Assembly (NCBI GenBank): GCA_015654675.1
Contig: JAATGM010000023.1
Location: 16,387-80,386 of the forward strand
Direction: 5' to 3'
Source: Planctomycetota bacterium
GTDB lineage: Bacteria; Planctomycetota; Phycisphaerae; UBA1845; UTPLA1
DNA: 64,000 bases
Part shown: in pieces, positions 44,427 through 53,628 of the stretch
Layout of the letters: each line of letters begins with the position of its first letter
Position numbering within the stretch: the first letter of the stretch is position 1
Notes under the pieces: generated by a model
What the model was told of the DNA's origin: nothing
Seen by the model: the letters and a program-made list of their open reading frames with translations, nothing else
Databases searched by the model: none
Translations under genes and position numbers: made by a program

Positions 44427-47400
44427 ATGAATCAGTTCAGGCGGTCAAAACTTCGACTTACTGTCGCGGTTCTTGTATTTGCGTCAGCGGGGCCGATCTC
44501 CGCGGCGCTTGCGGCGGAGCGCGTCAATCTGGCTGGTAACTTCAACGGCTGGAACACAGCGGACCCGGCGTTTGAGATGAAGCCGGCCGGGGAGCGGATG
44601 GAATTGTGCCGCGTGTGGGAGTGCGGCCGGTATGAGTTCAAGTTCGCGTTCAACGGAACGTGGGATCGGCATCTGGGGTCGGCGGGTGGGGACGGGCTTA
44701 CGCAGCCCGGGGCGGACGTCACGCTGACGATTCCGCAGACGGGATACTACGCCATCTGGCTGGACGTCGGCGCGAAGCGCTGGGGGCTTGAGCCGCGCAA
44801 ACCGGACAAGCCGATTGCGATCATTCGCGTGATCGGGGCGGAGAGCGGTTCGGCGACGGTGGTGCTGGATGCGAGCTTGAGCGCGCATCGGCTGGGGAAG
44901 ATTCTGCGGAAGTGCAGTTGGGACGTGACGTACACGGATGATCGGCCGAAGCCGGAATTGAAACCGAAGGGGGATCTACTAGAGACACTGCGGGTGTTCG
45001 CGCCCGGGCGGTACAGGATCAAGCTGACGGTCGGCGATGGGGAGATGTCGGACAGCACGACGACGGAGCGCGACCTGGGGTTTGGGTGGCAGCTCGGAAT
45101 GGAGCTGGGGGACGGGCGGGGCGAGCAGAAGCTGCAGATGCTGCCGCTTGCGGATGGATCGTTTGGGTGGGCTTTTGTCGCGACGAAGGCGTTTGGATCG
45201 ACGGCGCGGGTCGCGAGTATTACCGATGATGCGTTTGCGAAGGTGATGGACCACCAGCAATTTTCGTTCGAGGCGAATCGGCCTTATCTCGTGCGGTATG
45301 GGATCGTCTCGACCGCCCTCGCGCTGCGGAGCGGCGGGTTCCACGAATTCCATTTCGTGGGGGGCGACTTCAAGGAGTCGCCAAGGTTTGTGCTGGAGCG
45401 CGTGGATATCGTCGGAGATTTCAATAACTGGACGCCCGGTCGCGAGCGGATGGTGACGACGGACGGCGGACAGACGTATCGGTTGATCGTTGAGCTGCCT
45501 GATGGCGTCTATCACTACAAGTATCTTGTTAACGGGAGCACATTCCTGGCTGATTCGCACGGCGATGCGCGGTTCGCGGATGCGACGGGCAACAGCGGAT
45601 TCCTGGTTGGCGACGATGCCGCCGACTGCGGTGCTGCCAAAGCGGACGACGTCAACGCGCGGGGGTTGAAGCATGATCCAAACGATTTGACTTATGCGTC
45701 ACGAATCGGGGCGAACCTGCTGTCGCTGCGGATGCGGACCCTTGCGAACGACGTTCAATCAGTGACTGTGCGAGTAAACGGTGGGGGCAAGAGCGTCGAG
45801 GTCCCGATGCGGCGCGAGGCGTCGAGGTTTGGATTCGATTACTGGATTGCACAAGTACAGAGTGCGGCGCCGGGGGTTTCGTACGACTTTGTCATCAGGG
45901 ACGGGAAAGCGAGCATGGGTTATGGAGCGGGAGGCGCGTCAAGAGACATGAGCCAGAAACAACCGTTCACGGCGCGAACGAAGGGCGCGTTCGTGACGCC
46001 GGACTGGGCCAAGACCTGCGTGTGGTACCAGATCTTTCCGGAGCGCTTTCGCAACGGAGATAAGCTTAACGACCCGGCTTCGACGGTTCCGTGGCAGCAT
46101 GACTGGTTCATGCCGTACAAGGCGCCGACCAGCCAGCCGGACGGATCGGCGGCGGAGAAGTCGGGCTACGCTGAAACGGGGCGGCTATACGATTTCATCT
46201 ATCGGCGGCGGTACGGCGGGGATTTGCAGGGGATTCGCGAGAAGTTGCCGTATTTGAAAGATCTGGGAATCACGGCGATCTATCTGAATCCGATTTTTCA
46301 GGCCGAGTCGCTGCACAAGTATGACGCGTCTGATTACCGGCATATCGACGACGCATTTTGCGTGAAGGACAGCCGGCTGAAGCTGACGGGTGAGACCGAG
46401 GACCCGAAGACGTGGCAGTGGTCGGAGTCGGACAAGAAGTTTCTGGCGTTTTTGAAGGAAGCGCATGCGCTGGGGTTCAAGGTCATTCTGGACGGCGTCT
46501 TCAATCACGTCGGGCGGGAGTTTTGGGCGTTTCAGGACGTGATGAAGAACAAAGAGAAGTCGAAGTATGTCGACTGGTTCGACATCGTGAGCTTCGAGCC
46601 GTTTCACTATAAGGCGTGGGACCGCGACGACGGCGAGTTGCCGCGATTGAAACATAATGACGCGCTGGGGCTTTCGAAGCCGGTGCGCGAGCACATCTTC
46701 GCGATCACGAAGCGCTGGATGGACCCGAACGGCGACGGCGATCCGTCGGACGGGATCGACGGGTGGCGGTTGGATGTCGCGAGCGATGTGAACGAGCACT
46801 TCTGGCGCGACTGGCGCAAGCTGGTGAAGTCGATCAATCCGGAGGCGTACATCGTCGCCGAGTTGTGGGAGGAGTCGAAGAAGTGGCTCAAGGGTGACTG
46901 CTTTGACGCCGTGATGAATTATGAGTTTGCGAAGCGCGTCCAGCGATTCGTCATGAATCAGAAGAAGGCGACCAGGCCGTCGGAGTTCGGCAAGGAACTG
47001 GACGGAATGCTGGCGTGGTACGAGCCGCAGGTAAACTATGTCCTGCAGAATCTGTACGACAGCCACGACACCGACCGCATCGCGTCGATGTGCATGAATC
47101 CGGACCTGGAGTACGATAAGTACAACCGCTTGCAGGACAACAATCCGAATTACAACTCGGGCAAACCGAACCAGGACTGTTACGATCGAATGAAGCTGGC
47201 GGTGACGTTTCAGATGACTTTTCTGGGCGCGCCGATGGTGTGGTACGGCGACGAGGTGGGGATGTTCGGGGCGGATGACCCGACCTGCCGCAAGCCGATG
47301 TTGTGGGAGGACCTGCTGCCGTATCAGGACCCGGCCGAGCAGATTCATGAAGACATTCGCGACCACTATCGCCGTATGATCGCGATTCGGAACAGCCGTC

Positions 47401-47750
47401 CGACGTTGCAATTGGGATCGTTCGAAGAGCTGCAGGCGGACGATGCGACCGGAGTTTTTGCGTTTGCGCGAACGCTCGACGGCAACTCGCTCGTGGTTGT
47501 GCTGAACAATTCGGACAAGCCGCAAATGATCGGTGTGCCGGTTTCGTGGCCGGACGAGTCGGCGGTGATTCGCCTGGATGATCCGAAGTCGGTCGAGCTG
47601 GTCGCTCCCCCGGCCGGTTCGCCCACAGGGCGGACGACGATTCGGCCGGTGGCGGGTTTCAAGCCGGAGATCGTCGTCAAGAACGGCCGGCTGCAGGGCG
47701 TGACGCTTGCGCCGCGAACCGGGGGCATCTTCGAACTTGCGGCGCGCTGA
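44427..47750 (+). CDS. GH13 neopullulanase/cyclomaltodextrinase-type enzyme with starch-binding N-domains
   Basis: The 1107-residue protein has a signal-like N-terminus (1-29). A CBM48/E-set-like domain (VNLAGNFNGWN, 33-43) and a second glycogen-binding-like module (VDIVGDFNNWTPGRERM near 330) follow, then a GH13 catalytic barrel. The catalytic residues are D783 (DGWRLDVASDV), E812 (VAELWEE) and H880-D881 (YDSHDTDR), as in the neopullulanase subfamily. The region before the barrel (VWYQIFPERFRNGD) is typical of that group. It should cleave alpha-1,4 and possibly alpha-1,6 bonds in maltodextrins in the periplasm. It lies 13 bp after the LacI gene and 28 bp before the transporter gene. Confidence 0.9.
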   Translation: MNQFRRSKLRLTVAVLVFASAGPISAALAAERVNLAGNFNGWNTADPAFEMKPAGERMELCRVWECGRYEFKFAFNGTWDRHLGSAGGDGLTQPGADVTLTIPQTGYYAIWLDVGAKRWGLEPRKPDKPIAIIRVIGAESGSATVVLDASLSAHRLGKILRKCSWDVTYTDDRPKPELKPKGDLLETLRVFAPGRYRIKLTVGDGEMSDSTTTERDLGFGWQLGMELGDGRGEQKLQMLPLADGSFGWAFVATKAFGSTARVASITDDAFAKVMDHQQFSFEANRPYLVRYGIVSTALALRSGGFHEFHFVGGDFKESPRFVLERVDIVGDFNNWTPGRERMVTTDGGQTYRLIVELPDGVYHYKYLVNGSTFLADSHGDARFADATGNSGFLVGDDAADCGAAKADDVNARGLKHDPNDLTYASRIGANLLSLRMRTLANDVQSVTVRVNGGGKSVEVPMRREASRFGFDYWIAQVQSAAPGVSYDFVIRDGKASMGYGAGGASRDMSQKQPFTARTKGAFVTPDWAKTCVWYQIFPERFRNGDKLNDPASTVPWQHDWFMPYKAPTSQPDGSAAEKSGYAETGRLYDFIYRRRYGGDLQGIREKLPYLKDLGITAIYLNPIFQAESLHKYDASDYRHIDDAFCVKDSRLKLTGETEDPKTWQWSESDKKFLAFLKEAHALGFKVILDGVFNHVGREFWAFQDVMKNKEKSKYVDWFDIVSFEPFHYKAWDRDDGELPRLKHNDALGLSKPVREHIFAITKRWMDPNGDGDPSDGIDGWRLDVASDVNEHFWRDWRKLVKSINPEAYIVAELWEESKKWLKGDCFDAVMNYEFAKRVQRFVMNQKKATRPSEFGKELDGMLAWYEPQVNYVLQNLYDSHDTDRIASMCMNPDLEYDKYNRLQDNNPNYNSGKPNQDCYDRMKLAVTFQMTFLGAPMVWYGDEVGMFGADDPTCRKPMLWEDLLPYQDPAEQIHEDIRDHYRRMIAIRNSRPTLQLGSFEELQADDATGVFAFARTLDGNSLVVVLNNSDKPQMIGVPVSWPDESAVIRLDDPKSVELVAPPAGSPTGRTTIRPVAGFKPEIVVKNGRLQGVTLAPRTGGIFELAAR

Positions 47751-47778
47751 TGGCGTGCGCGTGGTATAAGTAGCCAAG

Positions 47779-50553
47779 ATGGAAAAGGTGCGCGTCGTCG
47801 TCGGCGTTGGGCTGCTCGCGGCCTTGCTCTATTGGCTCTACCCGAAGTCCGATCAAAACGCGGGGAAATCGGCGACGGAAGTCACGATCTGGTTTAACGG
47901 ACCGATCGAAGGGCGGCAGCTTGATGCCGTGGATGCGTTTCAGCGGAGGTATCCGCAGTACCGCGTTGTGCTGGGGTCGTCGGCGGCGCGGACTGGGCTG
48001 GATGGGGAGGGTAACCCGCAACGGCTGATGTGCGGCATTGCGGGTGGCGTGCCGCCGGATGTTGTCGAGTACGATCGGTTTGCGATCTGTCAGTGGGCGG
48101 GGCGTGGGGCATTTCTTGATCTGAATACGCTGATTGAGCGTGACTTGAAGCGCGGTGCGACGGCGTCGGGACCGGATGATGCCTACACCGTTCGGCCCGA
48201 CGACTACGTCAAGCAGACGTGGGAGGAGTGCCAGTTTCAGGGCGGGCAGTACGGCGTTCCGAATTACATGGACGATCGGGCGCTTTACTTCAACGAAGAC
48301 CTGCTGATACAGGGCGGGTTCAAGGATGCGTCGGGCAAGGGCGTTGCGCCGAAGACGTGGGAGCAGGTGATTCGCAAGCGCGTCGACGCAAAGGACGCGG
48401 CGATAAATGGGCTGAAGATACATAGCGATTCAGCGGATTTTGTGAAAGCTGGCGTGCGAGCGGGGGACACACTGTCGCACGTTTCTGACAAGGGGCTGGT
48501 GACGCGCTGTCTGGTCGATCGCGTCGATGGGCCGCATGACGTGGTGGTGAAGTCGCCATACGGCGGGCGGTCGATCGCGTTGCCGGACAAGACGGGCCAG
48601 CGCATCAAAGTGTTCGACCAGGATGGCTATGCGCTCAAGCTGTCGCGTTGGGACGACGACGGGCGGCTGAAGGTGATTGGGTTCGAGCCGCAGCAGGGTA
48701 ATGCGTGGCTTTATTTTTATGGGTGGGCGAACGGCGGACGGTTCCTGAGCAGCGACGGGCTCAAGAGTGAGATGAACGATCCGCGGATCGTCGAGGCGCT
48801 CGAGTGGACGACAGATTTGTATGACGCGATGGGCGGGGCGGACGAGGTCAACGCGTTCAAGAAGGGCTTTCAGAACTTCGGGGCGCAGGATCCGTTCATC
48901 ATCAATCAGATCGCCATGTTCATTAACGGCGACTGGTTCATGCGCGATCTGGTGCGGTTCCGGCGCGATATGCACTTTGGGACTGCGCCGCCGCCGGTAC
49001 CGGAGCGCGAGGCGCAGGCCGGCCATGATAAATGCACGTGGGTCGCGGGCTTTGCGTATTGCATTCCGAAGACGTGCCCGCCGGAGAAGCTGGAAGCCGC
49101 ATGGACGCTGGTGAAGTTTCTGGCGTCGCCCGAGGGCGGCATGATCATGAATGAGCACGACGCCCAGCGGCAGCGCGGCCAGGGCCGGCTCTACATGCCG
49201 CGGCTGATGGCCAACAAGCAACTCAACGCCGAGCAGATGAAGCGGTATATCGACGTGCCTGAGATGCCGCCGCGGGCACGCGCTGCGATGCAGACGCATA
49301 TCGATCTTCTGCCGTATGCGTTTTGCCGGCCGGTGTCGCCGCTGGGGCAGCTGTTGTGGAATGCGCAGGCCGACGCGCAGGACATCGCGTGGAGCCACGC
49401 GATGACGCCGCAGGCGGCACTGGATTTTCAGAATCAGCGGATTCAGCGGGGGCTGGATGCGTTTTTCCACAAGCCGGCCGGGCGGGCGCGGGTGAACTGG
49501 ACGCTGCTGGTCTGGTGCTATGTCGGATTGCTCGCGGCGGTGGCGGTGGCGCTGTGGTTCCGACATGTGCAGCGGAACCAGGCGCGCGGGTTCTATCGGC
49601 GCGAGTGGCGCGCGGGCGTGTTGTTCGCGCTGCCGTGGTTGATCGGATTCATTGTGTTTTCCGGCGGGCCGATGATCTTTTCGGCTGTGATGAGTCTGAC
49701 CGAGTATGACGTGATCCGGCCGGCGGAGTACGTCGGGCTGGGGAACTTCCGCGAGATGTTCACCGTCGATTGGGGCGGGGCGGACGCCGAAGGCAAGGAG
49801 CGCGTGCCGACTGGTGTGCGGCGGACGCTGTTGAACACGACCTATATGGCGCTGGGGTTGCCGCTCGGCATGGTGGTGGGGCTCGGGCTGGCGATGCTGC
49901 TGGATGCGCGGGTGATAGGACTGAAGTATTACAGAACGATGTTTTTCCTGCCGGCGATCATGCCAGTCGTGGCGGCGAGCATCTTGTGGGTGTGGGTGTT
50001 CAATGCACAGTACGGATTGCTGAACTGGCTGCTGCGCGCGGTGGGCATCGAGGCGATGATTGATTGGCTGCATGGGCATGATTTGTTTCCGCTCCGCGCG
50101 CCGATCAGCTGGCTGACGAACCGGTTCACGAGCAAGCCGGCCCTGATCATCATGGGGCTGTGGGCGGCGGGGTCGAGCATGATCATCTGGCTGGCGGGCC
50201 TGAAGGAGATTCCGACGCAGCTCTACGAGGCGGCGGCGCTGGATGGGGCGGGGCCGGTGCGGCGGTTTTTCCGCGTGACGCTGCCGATGCTGTCGCCGTA
50301 CATTCTGTTCAACCTCATCATTGGGTTGATTCAGACGTTTCAGATCTTCACGCAGGCGTACATCATGACGCCCAACGGGTATCCGGAGCGTTCGACGTAT
50401 TTTTATGTCTACAAGTTGTTCGACGAGTGTTTTTCGTTTTTCCGGCTTGGGTACGGCGCGGCGATGGCGTGGGTGCTGTTCGTCATCGTGATCGTGCTGA
50501 CATTGATCAATATGCGTATTTCCAAGCGTTGGGTTCATTACGCCGGCGATTGA
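47779..50553 (+). CDS. ABC transporter fusion: sugar solute-binding protein plus MalF-type permease
   Basis: Residues 1-22 form a signal-anchor. Residues about 33-565 are an extracellular family 1 solute-binding protein (EVTIWFNGPIEGRQLDAVDAF, then VPPDVVEYDRF, GVPNYMDDRALYFNEDLLIQ, and MFINGDWFMRDLVRF). A transmembrane helix at 574-597 leads into a complete MalF-like permease (618-924) with its coupling EAA loop EIPTQLYEAAALDGAG (about 810-825). The binding domain contains an extra segment (about 204-286) that reads like a small PDZ-like or beta insert. Binding protein and permease are normally separate genes. Import of maltodextrins is inferred from the neighbours. Confidence 0.9.
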   Translation: MEKVRVVVGVGLLAALLYWLYPKSDQNAGKSATEVTIWFNGPIEGRQLDAVDAFQRRYPQYRVVLGSSAARTGLDGEGNPQRLMCGIAGGVPPDVVEYDRFAICQWAGRGAFLDLNTLIERDLKRGATASGPDDAYTVRPDDYVKQTWEECQFQGGQYGVPNYMDDRALYFNEDLLIQGGFKDASGKGVAPKTWEQVIRKRVDAKDAAINGLKIHSDSADFVKAGVRAGDTLSHVSDKGLVTRCLVDRVDGPHDVVVKSPYGGRSIALPDKTGQRIKVFDQDGYALKLSRWDDDGRLKVIGFEPQQGNAWLYFYGWANGGRFLSSDGLKSEMNDPRIVEALEWTTDLYDAMGGADEVNAFKKGFQNFGAQDPFIINQIAMFINGDWFMRDLVRFRRDMHFGTAPPPVPEREAQAGHDKCTWVAGFAYCIPKTCPPEKLEAAWTLVKFLASPEGGMIMNEHDAQRQRGQGRLYMPRLMANKQLNAEQMKRYIDVPEMPPRARAAMQTHIDLLPYAFCRPVSPLGQLLWNAQADAQDIAWSHAMTPQAALDFQNQRIQRGLDAFFHKPAGRARVNWTLLVWCYVGLLAAVAVALWFRHVQRNQARGFYRREWRAGVLFALPWLIGFIVFSGGPMIFSAVMSLTEYDVIRPAEYVGLGNFREMFTVDWGGADAEGKERVPTGVRRTLLNTTYMALGLPLGMVVGLGLAMLLDARVIGLKYYRTMFFLPAIMPVVAASILWVWVFNAQYGLLNWLLRAVGIEAMIDWLHGHDLFPLRAPISWLTNRFTSKPALIIMGLWAAGSSMIIWLAGLKEIPTQLYEAAALDGAGPVRRFFRVTLPMLSPYILFNLIIGLIQTFQIFTQAYIMTPNGYPERSTYFYVYKLFDECFSFFRLGYGAAMAWVLFVIVIVLTLINMRISKRWVHYAGD

Positions 50554-50554
50554 G

Positions 50555-52240
50555 ATGGATGGAAAGCGACCATTCTGGCAGAGCACGCTGCTGCACGCAG
50601 TGCTGATCGTAGGATCGCTTGTGTTTGCGCTGCCGTTTGTCTGGCTGATCGGGACGAGCTGGAAGCTCGACAAAGAGATTCAGACTGATCGCATTACGCT
50701 CATGCCGCGACGGCCGGAGCCACGGCCTAGCAGCCCTTATGTAGACGATGGCGTCTATGAGCTCTCGCGGCCGGAGGACATTCCGGCGGATCGCTGGGAC
50801 GGAGTAGTGCGGCGCGCGGTTGACGAGGAGATCGGCAAGGCGGTCGATGCGTGGAGTGATCCGCGCAAGGGTGGGCTTGATCGGGAAGCGCTGCGGCGGC
50901 AGCTTGTGGCCGGGGTTTTCAAGCGGTTGCGTTCGCTGTTGCCGACTGAGGTATGGCGGGGGGACGAGGCGTCACTGCGGAAGAGTCTTGCGGCGGCGAT
51001 CCGGCCGGACCAGATTTCGGACTCGTTCGCGCAAGTTTATCGATGCTTCTCGCTTGGTAAGGTCGTTTTGAAGGACTCGGATCGTCAGTTGCACGATTTG
51101 ACGGCGAACAAGAAGCCGGAGCAGGTGTGGACGGTGGCGGCCGGCGAGGCGCGGATCGAACCGCAGTCGCTGTCGGAGGGGGACGTGGCGGTTGTGCGCT
51201 ACGACTTGTCGAAGAACGAACGGGTCGAATTGGCGGCCGATCTGCCGCTGCCGATTGCGTTTGACTCGAAGTTCAAGCGACTCGACGTGGCGCTGCGGCC
51301 GGATGAGACGTGGCATTCGATGAACCTGTTTATCGAGGTGGGCGGCAAGCTGCTGCGCGGCAAGACGCCCAAGTATCTCGGCGAGGACAAGGGGCTGGAG
51401 TATCGCTATCAGCTTCCGTCGGACGATGACACGGCGCTGGTGCCGCATCGGTACGTGTTGCTGGAGGAGGCCGATCGTGGACCGCAATATGACCACGGCT
51501 CCGACAAGATGCGCGTCCGGGTTGAGCTGGTGCGGAGCGGCGTGCCGCGGGCCTACTGGGCCAAGGCGACTGAGAACTACAAGCGGGTGTTCGATGAGGT
51601 TCCGTTCTGGCGGTATCTGAAGACGAGCGCGTTTCTGGCGATTATGAACATCGTCGGCGGGGCATTTGCGTGTTCGCTCGCGGCCTACGCGTTCGCGCGG
51701 TTGCAGTGGCCGGGGCGGGAATTGTGCTTCTACCTCGTGCTGGCGACGATGATGATCCCGCCGCAGATCACGATGATTCCTTCGTTCGTGATCTACAAAT
51801 ATCTGGGGTGGTACAACACGCTGGCGCCGCTGTGGGTGCCGAGCTTCTTTGCGATCAATGCGTTCGGCATCTTTCTGCTTCGGCAGGCGATGAAGGGGAT
51901 ACCGCGCGATCTGGAGGACGCGGCGCGGATCGACGGCTGCGGCTTCCTGCGGACGTGGTGGCATGTGGCCATGCCGCTGATGAAGCCGACGCTGGCCGTG
52001 ATGAGCGTGTTCACTTTTCTCTATGTTTGGAATGATTTCCTCGGGCCGCTCATTTATGTGAACGATCAGCGGCTTTATCCACTGGCGCTTGGGTTGTTTG
52101 CGTTCATGGCGAATCGCGAGACCGAGTTTGCGTGGATCATGGCGGGGGCGATGATCATGACGCTGCCGGTCATTCTGCTGTTCTTCTTTGCGCAGCGGTA
52201 CTTCATTCAGGGGGTGACGATGACGGGTGTGAAGGGGTAA
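50555..52240 (+). CDS. MalG-type ABC permease with large periplasmic insertion
   Basis: The 561-residue protein is about twice the usual MalG length. TM1 (about 12-35) is followed by a ~310-residue hydrophilic insertion (about 38-350) with helices and beta strands, then the standard permease core (352-561) with the EAA loop GIPRDLEDAARIDGCG (about 448-463). In maltose systems the long periplasmic loop belongs to MalF, not MalG. The gene starts 1 bp after the fused binding-protein/MalF gene (TGAgATG), so the pair forms one importer. No ATPase gene follows. The 3' end overlaps the DNA methyltransferase gene on the other strand by 38 bp. Confidence 0.9.
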   Translation: MDGKRPFWQSTLLHAVLIVGSLVFALPFVWLIGTSWKLDKEIQTDRITLMPRRPEPRPSSPYVDDGVYELSRPEDIPADRWDGVVRRAVDEEIGKAVDAWSDPRKGGLDREALRRQLVAGVFKRLRSLLPTEVWRGDEASLRKSLAAAIRPDQISDSFAQVYRCFSLGKVVLKDSDRQLHDLTANKKPEQVWTVAAGEARIEPQSLSEGDVAVVRYDLSKNERVELAADLPLPIAFDSKFKRLDVALRPDETWHSMNLFIEVGGKLLRGKTPKYLGEDKGLEYRYQLPSDDDTALVPHRYVLLEEADRGPQYDHGSDKMRVRVELVRSGVPRAYWAKATENYKRVFDEVPFWRYLKTSAFLAIMNIVGGAFACSLAAYAFARLQWPGRELCFYLVLATMMIPPQITMIPSFVIYKYLGWYNTLAPLWVPSFFAINAFGIFLLRQAMKGIPRDLEDAARIDGCGFLRTWWHVAMPLMKPTLAVMSVFTFLYVWNDFLGPLIYVNDQRLYPLALGLFAFMANRETEFAWIMAGAMIMTLPVILLFFFAQRYFIQGVTMTGVKG

Positions 52241-53516
52241 ACCGAGAGGCGCCCGCGTGGGCGACGAGCGCGGACTTTTCGGCATTCTCGATTTGCCGAC
52301 GAAGTTCGCCTGGGGATCGCGTATTTGCGCGCTGGGTGTCCACGAGCAGGATGAACTCGATATTGAGCGGTTTTTCGGAGTAGCGCTGCGAGCTTACCCG
52401 GTATCGCTTGTAGCTTCGCGCGAAGACGGTCGTCAGACCGCGATCGGCGTTCGCGTCGAGCATGGCGTCGAGCGGGATTGTTCCGTCGGTGCTGTAGCTG
52501 GTGAGAATGTAGCGGGCTCTTAGCGCGCTCAGGAGGTCGGCATAGGCCTTAGCGGCCTGGTCGCGGTGGTTGTAGGGGCTGCGGCGCGACTGTCGCCAGT
52601 CCTCGCGAATCGCCGATTTGCCGCCGCGCTTGAGCGTGGGTGGCACGGGCGGCTTGTCCCACAGAGCGATCGAAGTCAGAACGTGATAGTTGCTGGAGTA
52701 GGGGTGCTGGTTGTAGGGCGGGTCGATATAGGCGATGTCGGCTTCTTGGGAGAGCTTCCTTGCAAGCGACTCGGCCTCTTCGGAGTGAACCTGATTCGAC
52801 TGGCAATTATCGTGAAAGACGGCGGGCATCAACTTCAAGTCGGTCGCGATTCGGTAGAGGGCGGTTTTCGTTTGGCCACCCCAGCCGCGGTGAAAACCCT
52901 TGAATACGCCGCTCGTGTTGCTGCGATAGCAGGCCTGATAGAGCAGCGGGGCAACGAGGCACGCTTCCTCCTGATCGTCGATTTTTCCCTCGGACTTCCA
53001 ATTGGCGATCTGATGGCGGATCGCGTCGAGGCGCATGCCGTTTTTTCGCATAAAGAACATGCGGTCGGTCGTGACGTCGTAGTGCTCGTCGTCGCGCGGG
53101 TAGAGGTGCGTCGTTACCCAGTCGACGCGCGGCGGCAGGTCGTTGAGTTGATCGATGGCCGACTGGTATCCGCCCAGCGCGGTGAAGGGTGGCGCTTGGT
53201 TGCAGGCCACGTGACAGGTGTTGATCGGCCGCGTGTGGGGCTCCCAGTCGTTTGAGATCACGCGAAATCCGCGGCGTTTTGCGAATCGGCTCACGACGCC
53301 GCTGCCGGCGAAGAGATCGAGAAATGTCATGCCAGCGGTCGCGCCGGTAGAGTCGATCGCGCGGCCGATCAGGTCCAGCAGGCGGCGCTTGTTGCCAATG
53401 TAGGGAATGAGCTGGTTGAAGACATAGTCAGTGGTGCGCGCGGCGGCGTGGCGGGCCGGATGATAGTGTTTCGAGGAGTGGAGTTCGGGAGCGTCAGCGC
53501 GAAGGACGTCGGCCAT
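52203..53516 (-). CDS. DNA adenine-N6 methyltransferase, D12 class (orphan)
   Basis: The 437-residue enzyme carries D12-class motifs: the N-terminal PYIGNKRRLLDLI (target-recognition and SAM site), motif I TFLDLFAGSGVVSRFA, and catalytic motif IV AYIDPPYNQHPYSSNYH. It should methylate adenine at a specific DNA site. No restriction endonuclease gene lies beside it, so it is an orphan modification enzyme or a regulator. ATG 53516 is chosen because the open frame further upstream runs through the oxalate-decarboxylase promoter. The Ser/Pro-rich last ~35 residues overlap the MalG gene end. Confidence 0.85.
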   Translation of the reverse strand: MADVLRADAPELHSSKHYHPARHAAARTTDYVFNQLIPYIGNKRRLLDLIGRAIDSTGATAGMTFLDLFAGSGVVSRFAKRRGFRVISNDWEPHTRPINTCHVACNQAPPFTALGGYQSAIDQLNDLPPRVDWVTTHLYPRDDEHYDVTTDRMFFMRKNGMRLDAIRHQIANWKSEGKIDDQEEACLVAPLLYQACYRSNTSGVFKGFHRGWGGQTKTALYRIATDLKLMPAVFHDNCQSNQVHSEEAESLARKLSQEADIAYIDPPYNQHPYSSNYHVLTSIALWDKPPVPPTLKRGGKSAIREDWRQSRRSPYNHRDQAAKAYADLLSALRARYILTSYSTDGTIPLDAMLDANADRGLTTVFARSYKRYRVSSQRYSEKPLNIEFILLVDTQRANTRSPGELRRQIENAEKSALVAHAGASRFTPSHPSSSPPE

Positions 53517-53628
53517 TGGCGCGGATTCTGCGCGCGGTTCGTCCGCGCAGCAAGTGACGCCGGCGCCATCGGCGTTGACTCTCGTTGCGCCGGCGGCGAA
53601 GCTGCGACTGTGAATTGGAGGCAGTGCG

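Noticed and set aside
48430..50673. A 747-codon minus-strand frame opposite the transporter fusion gene
   Set aside because: Low-complexity Arg/His/Gln-rich translation; the opposite strand encodes a complete SBP-permease.
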